From contig JABUEY010000033.1 of NCBI GenBank assembly GCA_013314815.1, positions 1 through 34,260 of the forward strand: a stretch of DNA of 34,260 bases, written 5' to 3'. This stretch comes from Syntrophobacteraceae bacterium. Its GTDB lineage: Bacteria > Desulfobacterota > Syntrophobacteria > Syntrophobacterales > Syntrophobacteraceae. Of this stretch, positions 17,443-24,659 are shown one piece after another; the first letter of the stretch is position 1, and every line of letters starts with the position of its first letter. The translations under genes were made by a program, and so were the position numbers. The notes below the pieces were generated by a model. That model saw only the letters and a program-made list of their open reading frames with translations, was not told the DNA's origin and made no database searches.

Positions 17443-17979
17443 ATGAGTCAACCCAGGGAACCGCAGCCGGCAAAACTCGTAGTCGGATTTCTATTCCGGG
17501 ATTACGCCGTTCAACAGCGCGTGCTCTCCGAACTGTGCAGCCGCTTCGGCTCCATGGACTTTCTTACCGCTCCACGTTTGTTCACCTATACGAAATATTA
17601 CGAACGTGAAATGGGATCCGGGCTGCTGCGGCAGACCGGCAGTTACCTCGATCTCGTGCGGCCCGAGAATCTTGCCGACATCAAGATCTTCACGAATTCC
17701 GTCGAACGGGAGTTTTCCGTCAACGAGCAGCGCGTGGTGAATATCGATCCCGGCATACTCAGCGAGGAAAGGTTCGTTCTCGCCACGGGCAAGAACTTCA
17801 CTCATCGGATCTATCTTCGAGACGGCATTTACGCCGATCTCACCCTTATCTATCAGAAGGGTTCCTACCGGATGCTTCCCTGGACCTATCCGGATCACCG
17901 GGACCCGCTGCTGATCCATTTTCTGACCGCCCTGCGGCGCAAACTCGCATTTCAGCGCAGCGGCAGGCTGCCCAGGTAA
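17443..17979 (+). CDS. DUF4416 family protein
   Basis: A 178-aa soluble protein. Conserved-looking stretches are DFLTAPRLFTYTKYYEREMG, DIKIFTNSVE, VNIDPGILSEERFVLAT, IYLRDGIYADLTLIY and WTYPDHRDP. They match my recollection of the DUF4416 family, found mainly in Desulfobacterota and some deep lineages next to yicC and gmk. There is no known function. It sits 42 bp after rfaE1 and 21 bp before yicC, inside a tight operon. Confidence 0.82.
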   Translation: MSQPREPQPAKLVVGFLFRDYAVQQRVLSELCSRFGSMDFLTAPRLFTYTKYYEREMGSGLLRQTGSYLDLVRPENLADIKIFTNSVEREFSVNEQRVVNIDPGILSEERFVLATGKNFTHRIYLRDGIYADLTLIYQKGSYRMLPWTYPDHRDPLLIHFLTALRRKLAFQRSGRLPR

Positions 17980-18000
17980 TCAGCGGGAAAGGAGTATGCC

Positions 18001-18882
18001 TTGATTTTCAGCATGACGGCTTTTGGGAGGGCACACAGAGAGGAGGCCGGATACTCGGTGACTGTCGAGATGAAGACGCTCAATCACCGCTATCTCGATA
18101 TCGTCCTGCGCCTTCCGAAGAACCTCTCCGAATTCGAGGAACCATGCCGCAAACTCATTTTGAGCAGGATGAGGCGGGGGCGTGTCGAGGTGTATGTCCA
18201 GATCGAATCCGTCCTCCCCGAACACAAAACTCCGCAGATCGATACGATGCTTGCCCGCCACTACTGGCAGCAACTGCAGACTCTGCACCGCCTGCTTCCC
18301 GGCTGCAATGCGCCCGGGCTCGAACACCTGCTCAGAATCCCCTATCTTTTCGAAACCCGGGAAACGGTGGACGACCGGGATGTGCTGAGAGGCCAGGTGA
18401 TGGGCGGTATCGAGGAGGCCCTGGAGCAGGTCAACCGGATGCGCGCCACCGAAGGGGAATCCATGCTCAAAGACTGCCTGGAAAGGATTTCTTTTCTGCG
18501 CCGCGAACTTTCTCTTATTGAAAGCCGCAAGGAGCTTGTCGTCCAGGAGTACCGAAAACGGCTCCAGGATCGCATGCAGGAACTGCTGGGAGACATCGGA
18601 GTGGACGAAGGCCGGCTCCTCCAGGAAGTCGCCTGCATGGCGGAACGATCGGATATCAACGAGGAGATCGTTCGCCTCGCCAGTCACATGGACCAGATGC
18701 AGAGCCTTCTTTCCGGGCGGGACCCGGCCGACGGACGGAGGCTTGATTTTCTCACCCAGGAACTGCATCGTGAAGCCAACACCATCGGCAGCAAGACGAC
18801 CGACATGGAAATCCTTCAGGCCGTTGTGCAGATGAAAACAGAGATCGGCAAATTGAAGGAGCAGGTTCAGAATATCGAATAG
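18001..18882 (+). CDS. yicC: YicC family endoribonuclease
   Basis: A 293-aa YicC protein. The N-terminal domain begins IFSMTAFGRAHREEAGYSVTVEMKTLNHRYLD, and the C-terminal DUF1732 domain includes GRRLDFLTQELHREANTIGSK. Family members are Mn-dependent endoribonucleases that act on small RNAs. The start is TTG 18001 with AAAGGAG six bases upstream; the later in-frame ATG at 18013 would remove conserved residues. Confidence 0.95.
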   Translation: MIFSMTAFGRAHREEAGYSVTVEMKTLNHRYLDIVLRLPKNLSEFEEPCRKLILSRMRRGRVEVYVQIESVLPEHKTPQIDTMLARHYWQQLQTLHRLLPGCNAPGLEHLLRIPYLFETRETVDDRDVLRGQVMGGIEEALEQVNRMRATEGESMLKDCLERISFLRRELSLIESRKELVVQEYRKRLQDRMQELLGDIGVDEGRLLQEVACMAERSDINEEIVRLASHMDQMQSLLSGRDPADGRRLDFLTQELHREANTIGSKTTDMEILQAVVQMKTEIGKLKEQVQNIE

Positions 18883-18918
18883 CCAGGGTGTGCAAGCCTG
18901 GACACAGGAATAATGTTC

Positions 18919-18948
18919 TTGCTTTTGACTCGGCCTTCAATAGATAAT
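18919..18948 (+). promoter_or_regulatory. Possible promoter upstream of the DUF370-gmk pair
   Basis: TTGCTT (18919-18924) and GATAAT (18943-18948) are separated by 18 bases in the 158-bp gap after yicC, about 90 bp before the DUF370 ATG. The -35 match is partial. Confidence 0.4.
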
Positions 18949-19040
18949 CACGAGGTTTTTACTCGAAAGATCTTATTCGAGACAAAGACGGCTCCGGCAA
19001 TGGAATCGATTCTGGAACCGATGCCACAGAGAGGTTATGC

Positions 19041-19325
19041 ATGGAAGTGAAATTACTGAACATAGGTTTTGGAAATACGGTGATAGCCAATCGAGTGGTG
19101 GCGATTGTATCTCCTGCATCGGCCCCGATGAAACGTTTGAAGGAAGACGCCCGGCAGGCCAACAAGCTGATTGACGCGACGATGGGGCGCCGCACCCGGT
19201 CCATCATCATCACCGACAGCGATCACGTGATTCTGTCGGGTGTTCAGGCTGAAACCATCGCTCAACGGCTGGTAGCCGACAGCACTCTAAAAGACATCAA
19301 TCTGCCGAAGCAGACAAAAGAATAG
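19041..19325 (+). CDS. DUF370/RemA-family regulator
   Basis: A 94-aa protein starting [25 protein letters not shown]. It shares the family patterns [13 protein letters not shown] and [16 protein letters not shown]. In Bacillus, RemA is a DNA-binding activator of biofilm genes. The homologue in this phylum is usually placed, as here, between yicC and gmk, and its role there is unproven. The ATG has AGAGG six bases upstream. Confidence 0.92.
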   Translation: MEVKLLNIGFGNTVIANRVVAIVSPASAPMKRLKEDARQANKLIDATMGRRTRSIIITDSDHVILSGVQAETIAQRLVADSTLKDINLPKQTKE

Positions 19326-19329
19326 ATAC

Positions 19330-19962
19330 ATGCCCGTGTTTCAGTCTCATGCCGGACAGATCTACATTGTCTCCGCCCCATCCGGCGTGGGGAAGACCTC
19401 GATCATTCGGGCTGCTCTTCCGGCGCTGCCCGACCTTCGATTTTCGGTTTCCTGCACGACGAGACATCCCCGCCCCGGTGAAACAGCGGCACGAGACTAT
19501 GAATTTCTGTCGAGGGAGGCTTTTCTGAAGGGAGTCGAATCCGGTCGGTTTCTGGAATGGGCTGAAGTCCATGGGGAGTACTACGGAACGGACGGGCGGC
19601 AGATCGAGGAATGGATCAGCGCGGGAGACGACGTTCTCCTGGATATCGATGTGCAGGGTGCACGGCAGGTGCGCTGCTCCTACCCCTGTGCTCAAACCAT
19701 ATTCATTATCCCCCCTTCCCTCGACGCCCTCGAAGAACGCCTCATGAGCCGGGGAACCGAATCCGTGGAGCAGATCGAGGTGCGCCTTCGAGCTGCAAGA
19801 ACGGAGATGCAGGATGCACCGTGGTATGATTACGTGATTGTCAACGCCATCCTCGAGGATGCCGTAGCCGACCTGTGCGCCATTGTACGTGCCGGGCGAT
19901 GCAGGCGGAGCGTCCAGGCGCGGCGACTCAAAGCGTTTCTCGTTCCCGGAGCTCCCGCCTGA
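19330..19962 (+). CDS. gmk: Guanylate kinase
   Basis: Converts GMP and ATP to GDP and ADP. The P-loop APSGVGKTS is at residues 16-24. The GMP-binding region SCTTRHPRPGETAARDYEF and the segment HGEYYGTD are intact. The 210-aa length is normal. It lies 4 bp after the DUF370 gene, a typical coupled pair. Confidence 0.97.
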   Translation: MPVFQSHAGQIYIVSAPSGVGKTSIIRAALPALPDLRFSVSCTTRHPRPGETAARDYEFLSREAFLKGVESGRFLEWAEVHGEYYGTDGRQIEEWISAGDDVLLDIDVQGARQVRCSYPCAQTIFIIPPSLDALEERLMSRGTESVEQIEVRLRAARTEMQDAPWYDYVIVNAILEDAVADLCAIVRAGRCRRSVQARRLKAFLVPGAPA

Positions 19963-19991
19963 ATCCGGCACACCTTATTCCGGTTTTCGCC

Positions 19992-20768
19992 ATGAAACAC
20001 AGACACCCGCCTGAAGACAAACAAGGGATGTGGATCTCGGGAATCCATCCCGCCCGGGAATCTTTGCTGGCGCGCAGCTCTTTCATCCGCGAAATGCGGG
20101 TTGCACGCGACGATCGAAGGGTGGCCGAACTCGTCGAAACAGCGATGAAGCTGGGTGTATCCATCCGCCATGAACGGCGGGATGCGCTGACCGCACTGCT
20201 CGGGCACGCTCACCACCAGGGGATTGCCCTGCACATGACCGAGTTTCCGTATGCCTCCCTCGAATCTCTGTTCGATCGGCCCTCGGGGGAACACGAACCC
20301 CTGGTCATCCTGGACTGCATCCAGGATCCACGGAACCTGGGTGCCGTTTTGCGCTGCGCCTGCTTCCTGGGAGCCGCGGGAGTCGTTATTCCCAGGGACC
20401 GTTCGGCTCGGATGACAGATGCGGTTATGAAGGCGGCGGCGGGAGCGGCATCGTATCTGCCCATCGTCCAGGTCACCAACCTGGTCCGGACCATCGAGGA
20501 CTTGAAAGGCAGGGGCTTCTGGACAGCAGGCCTGGAGGTCGAAGGTGGAAAGTCTATATACGATGCGGACCTGGATGCCCCGCTGGCCCTTGTGGTGGGC
20601 AACGAACAGAAGGGGCTTCGCCCCCTGGTGAGAAGGCAGTGTGATTTCCTGGTCCGGATCCCGGCTTCGGGCCCGGTCCAGTCCCTCAATGCCGCCGCCG
20701 CGTGCGCCATTGCCCTGTCCGAGGTTCAACGCCGAAGGATCGCGAAACGCGGGGCTCCCCTTTCATGA
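19992..20768 (+). CDS. rlmB: 23S rRNA (guanosine-2'-O-)-methyltransferase RlmB (TrmH/SpoU family)
   Basis: A 258-aa SPOUT methyltransferase. The N-terminal substrate-binding domain opens MWISGIHPARESLLARSS. The knot motifs follow: LDCIQDPRNLGAVLRCACFLG, ALVVGNEQKGLRPLVRR and IPASGPVQSLNAAAACAIALSE. These match the RlmB group that methylates G2251 of 23S rRNA, though a tRNA-specific relative cannot be excluded. The frame is open back into gmk; ATG 19992 is chosen because it lies just beyond the gmk stop. Its TGA overlaps the yggS stop. Confidence 0.9.
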   Translation: MKHRHPPEDKQGMWISGIHPARESLLARSSFIREMRVARDDRRVAELVETAMKLGVSIRHERRDALTALLGHAHHQGIALHMTEFPYASLESLFDRPSGEHEPLVILDCIQDPRNLGAVLRCACFLGAAGVVIPRDRSARMTDAVMKAAAGAASYLPIVQVTNLVRTIEDLKGRGFWTAGLEVEGGKSIYDADLDAPLALVVGNEQKGLRPLVRRQCDFLVRIPASGPVQSLNAAAACAIALSEVQRRRIAKRGAPLS

Positions 20769-21470
20769 AACGGGAGCAGGCCGGCTTCCGAAAAGGGCCG
20801 TACCGATGCGGATCAATGTCGCTCCCTCCTCGACGGCCTCTTCAAAATCGTGGCTCATCCCCATGGAAAGCTCCGTGAGATCTCCAGGAGACGCAGAACG
20901 GTCCCGAATCCGTTGCAGAAGACTCGCCAGCATTCGAAAATACGGCCTCACCCTTTCAGGATCTTCAAAGTAGGGAGGGAGCGCCATGAGCCCGCGAACA
21001 TGCAGGCCGTCCATGTGTGACAGTTCCCCGAAAAGATCGAAAAGCCCGTCCGGTCCGACACCGCTCTTGCTTTCCTCGTCACCCACGTTGACCTGGATCA
21101 GAACGGAAATCTTCTTCTCCAGCTTTTGAGCCTGGCGGTCGAGTGCCCGGGCCAGGCTGACACGGTCCACGGTATGTATCCAGTCGAAAAGTTCCACGGC
21201 AGGCTTTGCCTTGTTGGATTGAAGATGCCCGATGAGGTGCCAGGATATGTCCGTCTCGGCCAGGGTTCCGATCTTTGCACGGGCTTCCTGAACATAATTT
21301 TCACCGAGTATGCGGATCCCGGCCCGGACTCCCTCCCGGATGCGTTCCACCGGCACCGTCTTGGTCACTCCCACAAGACGTACGCCCGACGGTTCACGAC
21401 CCGCTCTCACACAGGCGGACCGGACACGGTCCCTGATGACCGCCAGGTTGTCGGAAACCGACATGTACAT
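20763..21470 (-). CDS. yggS: YggS family PLP-homeostasis protein
   Basis: A 235-aa single-domain alanine-racemase-like barrel that binds pyridoxal phosphate without known catalysis and keeps PLP and amino-acid pools balanced. The PLP lysine is K37 in LVGVTKTVP. GENYVQEA, WHLIGHLQSNKA and LSMGMSHDFEEAVEEGATLIRIGTALFG are family signatures. The ATG at 21470 lies about nine bases after GGAGG. It is the last gene of a minus-strand operon after tatD and maf. Confidence 0.96.
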   Translation of the reverse strand: MYMSVSDNLAVIRDRVRSACVRAGREPSGVRLVGVTKTVPVERIREGVRAGIRILGENYVQEARAKIGTLAETDISWHLIGHLQSNKAKPAVELFDWIHTVDRVSLARALDRQAQKLEKKISVLIQVNVGDEESKSGVGPDGLFDLFGELSHMDGLHVRGLMALPPYFEDPERVRPYFRMLASLLQRIRDRSASPGDLTELSMGMSHDFEEAVEEGATLIRIGTALFGSRPAPVS

Positions 21471-21519
21471 CCCGTTATCCCTCCTCTCGGAAGGTCAGAC
21501 CGAAATACCCGGCCTACCT

Positions 21520-22173
21520 TCACTGCCTTTCCAGGACATCCCCACGGGCTCCATGAGGTGCGATCACACAGCGTTTCGCGAGCAATTCGAGGGTATCGCA
21601 AAGGGGCAGCCCCACCACGTTCGTGTAAGATCCGTTGATACTGCGCACGAGAAAAGCACCGATTCCCTGAATTCCATAGGCTCCGGCCTTGTCCATCGGT
21701 TCCCCCGTCTGCACATAGGCATCGATCTCCTCCACCGTCAACTGCTTGAACCGCACTTCCGTGGAGACCGTCAGGGTTTCCTTCGATTTTTTTTCCCGGT
21801 GGACAAGGCAGACGGCGCTGATCACCATGTGAATCCCTCCGCTCAATTCACTCAGGATTCGAGCGGCTTCCTCGGGGCTTTCGGGCTTTCCGAAAATCCT
21901 GCCGTTCAGCACAACGATCGTATCGGCGGCAAGAACCCAAGAAGCAGGATAAATCGAGGACACCGCCTGCGCCTTTGCAACTGCACACCGCAGCACCTGC
22001 TCCCCGGGAGATTCATCCGGGCTGCCGGCTTCTTCGTCAACCCCGCTTCCGACAACGTCGAATTCTACTCCCACCGATTCCAGCAGCGCTTTGCGGCGCG
22101 GGGAGGATGAAGCGAGGATCAGCCGGTCCAGGTTCTGAAAAATGCCTCGACCCGGAGCCGCATCACGACTCAT
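21520..22173 (-). CDS. maf: Maf-family nucleotide pyrophosphatase
   Basis: A 217-aa house-cleaning enzyme that hydrolyses non-canonical or excess nucleoside triphosphates (dTTP/UTP type or m7GTP type; not distinguishable here). Motifs are LILASSSPRRKALLE, the catalytic VLAADTIVVLNGRIFGKP, and GEPMDKAGAYGIQGIGAFLV. ATG 22173 is chosen because AAGGAG lies five bases upstream; it overlaps tatD by 11 bp. A longer frame begins at 22200. Confidence 0.95.
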   Translation of the reverse strand: MSRDAAPGRGIFQNLDRLILASSSPRRKALLESVGVEFDVVGSGVDEEAGSPDESPGEQVLRCAVAKAQAVSSIYPASWVLAADTIVVLNGRIFGKPESPEEAARILSELSGGIHMVISAVCLVHREKKSKETLTVSTEVRFKQLTVEEIDAYVQTGEPMDKAGAYGIQGIGAFLVRSINGSYTNVVGLPLCDTLELLAKRCVIAPHGARGDVLERQ

Positions 22174-22963
22174 TATCGCTCCTTGGTGTCGACGAGTCAT
22201 TCAGATGAAAGACCGCGCAGGCGTTCGAGGTCGTCTGGCTGGCAACCTCGTCCAGCGTGCACCCTCGAATTTCGGCCACCTTCTTCGCGGTGTAATACAC
22301 GTACGAGGGTTCATTCACCTTGCCGCGAAAAGGGACAGGAGTCAGGTAAGGCGCATCGGTTTCCACAAGCAGGCGGTCGAAGGGGGCCTTCTTCACCACA
22401 TCCTGCTGCTTCGAAGCCTGGGGAAAGGTGACGGTACCGGGTATGGAAAGGTAAAAGCCGAGGTCGAGCGCCTTGACGGCGATATTCCAGTCCCCCGAGA
22501 AACAGTGCAGGACTCCCCCTCCAAGAGAATGTGCATACGGCCTAACGATATCGAAAAAATCATCGAAGGCCTCTCGGATGTGAAAAACCACCGGCAACTT
22601 CAGATCACAGGCCACTTCCAACTGCCGGTTGAGGCACTTGCGCTGGATCGCTCTCGGCTGGCGGTCCCGGTGATAATCCAGCCCCGTTTCGCCTATGGCC
22701 AGAACCCGGTCTTCACGGGCCAGGCTGCGAAATATCGAAAGCGCCTCCTCGTCCATAAGAAATGCATCGTGGGGATGAATCCCCACCGTGGCATACACCT
22801 GAGGATACCGATGGGCCAAGTCGATGACCTGCTGACTGGATGCAAGATTGATCCCGATGGTAATGATCCTCTGAACCCCCTTCTGCATGGCCCGGTTCAG
22901 AACGGACGGCAGATCGTTGGAAAATTCAGGAAAGTCAAGATGAGCGTGAGTGTCGATCAGCAT
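22163..22963 (-). CDS. tatD: TatD family metal-dependent deoxyribonuclease
   Basis: A 266-aa TIM-barrel metallohydrolase. The metal-binding HxH is in MLIDTHAHLDF (H6, H8). GETGLDYH supplies the acidic ligand, and VVFHIREAFDD and LVETDAPYLTP supply the remaining ligands. Family members are 3'-5' exonucleases acting on damaged DNA or RNA. ATG 22963 fits the family N-terminus and has AAGG eight bases upstream; the frame is open to 23020. It is first in a tatD-maf-yggS operon. Confidence 0.95.
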   Translation of the reverse strand: MLIDTHAHLDFPEFSNDLPSVLNRAMQKGVQRIITIGINLASSQQVIDLAHRYPQVYATVGIHPHDAFLMDEEALSIFRSLAREDRVLAIGETGLDYHRDRQPRAIQRKCLNRQLEVACDLKLPVVFHIREAFDDFFDIVRPYAHSLGGGVLHCFSGDWNIAVKALDLGFYLSIPGTVTFPQASKQQDVVKKAPFDRLLVETDAPYLTPVPFRGKVNEPSYVYYTAKKVAEIRGCTLDEVASQTTSNACAVFHLNDSSTPRSDNES

Positions 22964-23377
22964 GTTCTGCACCTTCTGGTTTCGAATCCGGATGATAACC
23001 GAACCCTGCGATTTCATCACTATTGTCCGGTTCCTTCAATCGCGCACAGGAAGGGGTTTCCGCCGGCGGCCTGTTCCGCCGCGGACCGGAAGGATCACTG
23101 AGCGGATCACGGCAGGCAGCGCCTGTTCGAACCGGTGGATTCACAGAATAACCCGCCTGTCCCGACACGGAAAGCCGCACGCAGCCGATGTTTCACCGGA
23201 AAAGCCGGCTTTTTGCCTTGCCCGCCTCTCGATGCGCCTCTATAATGCTGTCCGCAGGAGAGATGAGCCCGCCGGGCGGCAGGTGGATTCCGATTGAACT
23301 CCTGCCCCGCAGTGCGTCGACTTCTTTCAACATCTTTCAGGGGAGCTTCTCCCTGCCGGAAAACGAGGCCATATTCC
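22964..23377. other. Divergent intergenic region between tatD and the SH3-protein gene
   Basis: No gene is supported. It contains a 14-bp perfect palindrome AAAAGCCGGCTTTT (23200-23213) immediately before the plus-strand promoter at 23218-23246, a position where a repressor or a stable hairpin could act. Confidence 0.55.
23218..23246 (+). promoter_or_regulatory. Sigma-70-type promoter for the SH3-protein gene
   Basis: TTGCCC (23218-23223), a 17-base spacer, and a perfect TATAAT (23241-23246), about 130 bp before the ATG. Confidence 0.6.
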
Positions 23378-24040
23378 ATGAAAAGAATCCTGCCGTGTTT
23401 TATCGCCGTGTTGCTTCTTATCACGATTCTTCCTTTTCAGACAAGCCGCGCCGCGACCATGTACACCACCGACTCCCAGGATGTCAATCTCCGGTCCGGC
23501 CCCTCGGCCCAGAACCGCGCCATAGCCACACTTCCGCCGGGCACCCCCCTCGAACTGGTCAAGACAACCGACTGGGCTCAGGTGAAGTACACCGATCCTT
23601 CCGGAGAAGTCAAGCAGGGGTTTGTGCTCAGCCGACTGCTCGGGCCCAGTCCTCCTGAATCCACCCGGGTCAGGGAACTCGCCAGCGAGAACACATTCCT
23701 CAAGGAACAGCTGGCGGCCGCCGAAAAAGAGAAAGCCGCCCTGCTGAACAAGGAGAAGGATCTCTCGGACAAACTCGCAAAACTCGAAAAGGCTCACGAG
23801 GAACTCCGGAGCGGTTCCACCAACTATCTCAAGCTCAAGTCCGAATACGACGCCGCCAAGTCCGGCCTGGCCACCGCCCAGGAGAACATCCAGTCCCTCA
23901 TCCAGGAAAACGAAAACCTCAAGCTCTCCCAGCGGATTCAGTGGTTCGCCTCGGGAGCGGCCGTTTTGCTCGTGGGCTGGTTCCTCGGCTGGATGTCGGG
24001 ACGGATCAAGAAGAAACGGCGATCCTCCTATTTCTTCTGA
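23378..24040 (+). CDS. SH3-domain, coiled-coil membrane protein (TIGR04211/YgiM-like)
   Basis: A 220-aa envelope protein. The signal peptide (MKRILPCFIAVLLLITILPF) is followed by a bacterial SH3 domain with DVNLRSGPSAQNRAIATLPPG. A long coiled coil runs from about 98 to 185. A C-terminal membrane helix (WFASGAAVLLVGWFLGWMSG) is followed by a basic tail. This is the YgiM/TIGR04211 architecture, with the SH3 domain likely facing peptidoglycan. The function is unknown. The frame is open upstream to 23294; ATG 23378 gives the signal peptide at the N-terminus. Confidence 0.88.
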   Translation: MKRILPCFIAVLLLITILPFQTSRAATMYTTDSQDVNLRSGPSAQNRAIATLPPGTPLELVKTTDWAQVKYTDPSGEVKQGFVLSRLLGPSPPESTRVRELASENTFLKEQLAAAEKEKAALLNKEKDLSDKLAKLEKAHEELRSGSTNYLKLKSEYDAAKSGLATAQENIQSLIQENENLKLSQRIQWFASGAAVLLVGWFLGWMSGRIKKKRRSSYFF

Positions 24041-24169
24041 TCCTTGGAGGGAAATCCGCTCACCCGCGGATGCCGCTCCCCGCTCCTTCTCAGGCGAGCG
24101 TGCGCCGGCCGCGACGCGGGTTTCCCGCCCCTTCAGGAAGCAGCTTTGACCCTGAGAAGAGAAGGTGTA

Positions 24170-24198
24170 TTGACAGCCTTTCCAGGCTTATGATATGG
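24170..24198 (+). promoter_or_regulatory. Probable promoter of tRNA-Arg
   Basis: Perfect TTGACA (24170-24175) followed 16-18 bases later by an imperfect -10 (GATATGG region), about 20 bases before the tRNA. The exact -10 register is uncertain. Confidence 0.55.
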
Positions 24199-24218
24199 AC
24201 GGAATCAGGATTTTTCAT

Positions 24219-24292
24219 GCCCCCGTAGCTCAGGCGGATAGAGCACGAGATTCCTAATCTCGGTGCCACAGGTTCGAGTCCTGTCGGGGGTA
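24219..24292 (+). tRNA. tRNA-Arg (anticodon CCT)
   Basis: A full cloverleaf can be folded by hand. The acceptor is GCCCCCG/CGGGGGT and the D-arm is GCTC/GAGC. The anticodon stem CGAGA/TCTCG holds loop TTCCTAA with anticodon CCT, which reads AGG. The T-arm is ACAGG/CCTGT with loop TTCGAGT. The discriminator is A and CCA is not encoded. The first acceptor pair is a G-U wobble. It has its own promoter and terminator. Confidence 0.96.
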
Positions 24293-24305
24293 CTCAGGAA
24301 GACAG

Positions 24306-24336
24306 AAGGGTGAGGCAGTGAGTCTCACCCTTTTTT
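24306..24336 (+). terminator. Rho-independent terminator of tRNA-Arg
   Basis: AAGGGTGAG (24306-24314) pairs with CTCACCCTT (24324-24332) around a nine-base loop, with the T-run continuing to 24336, 14 bp past the tRNA. Confidence 0.88.
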
Positions 24337-24493
24337 GGTTCTTCTTCCGGCAAACTGCCAGCCGCCCTGCCCAAGCCAAAATGGACAGGCTCCGCCCCAC
24401 GCACCTGGAATCTTCACCGTGCGCCTGATTCTGAGAAAGCCGCAGGGGCGAAAGACTCCATCGCAACGTCCGGGGCAATAATGTCCGCGACAA

Positions 24494-24546
24494 CGCCCTG
24501 CAGGCACATCGAAGACAATCGGTTTTCTTGTGCGTGGTTCTATGAT
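24494..24546. repeat. Dispersed intergenic repeat, copy B2
   Basis: Matches 15403-15462 at TGCAGGC, CGAAGACAAT, CTTGTGCGTGG and TATGA, in the same order and spacing. Confidence 0.75.
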
Positions 24547-24599
24547 CGAGGTAACCAAATGGATGCGGGAGAATAAATCCAGCCGCGGAGGAATGACAT

Positions 24600-24633
24600 G
24601 CTGCAGGGGCGAAAAATCTTTCGCCCCTGCAGC
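24600..24633. repeat. Perfect 15-bp stem palindrome past the subtilisin gene
   Basis: GCTGCAGGGGCGAAA (24600-24614) and its exact reverse complement (24619-24633) flank a four-base loop. No T-run follows, so it is either a bidirectional mRNA 3' end stabiliser or a REP/MITE-type unit. A shorter relative is at 15363-15380. Confidence 0.85.
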
Positions 24634-24659
24634 CGCCGGCACTGAAGGGCAACTATCGT

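Larger units (their letters stand above)
24337..24659. other. Intergenic region made largely of repeat-like elements
   Basis: No gene is supported between tRNA-Arg and the convergent protease gene. It holds repeat copy B2 (24494-24546), one GCAGGGGCGAAAG word near 24442, and the 15-bp stem hairpin at 24600-24633. Confidence 0.6.
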
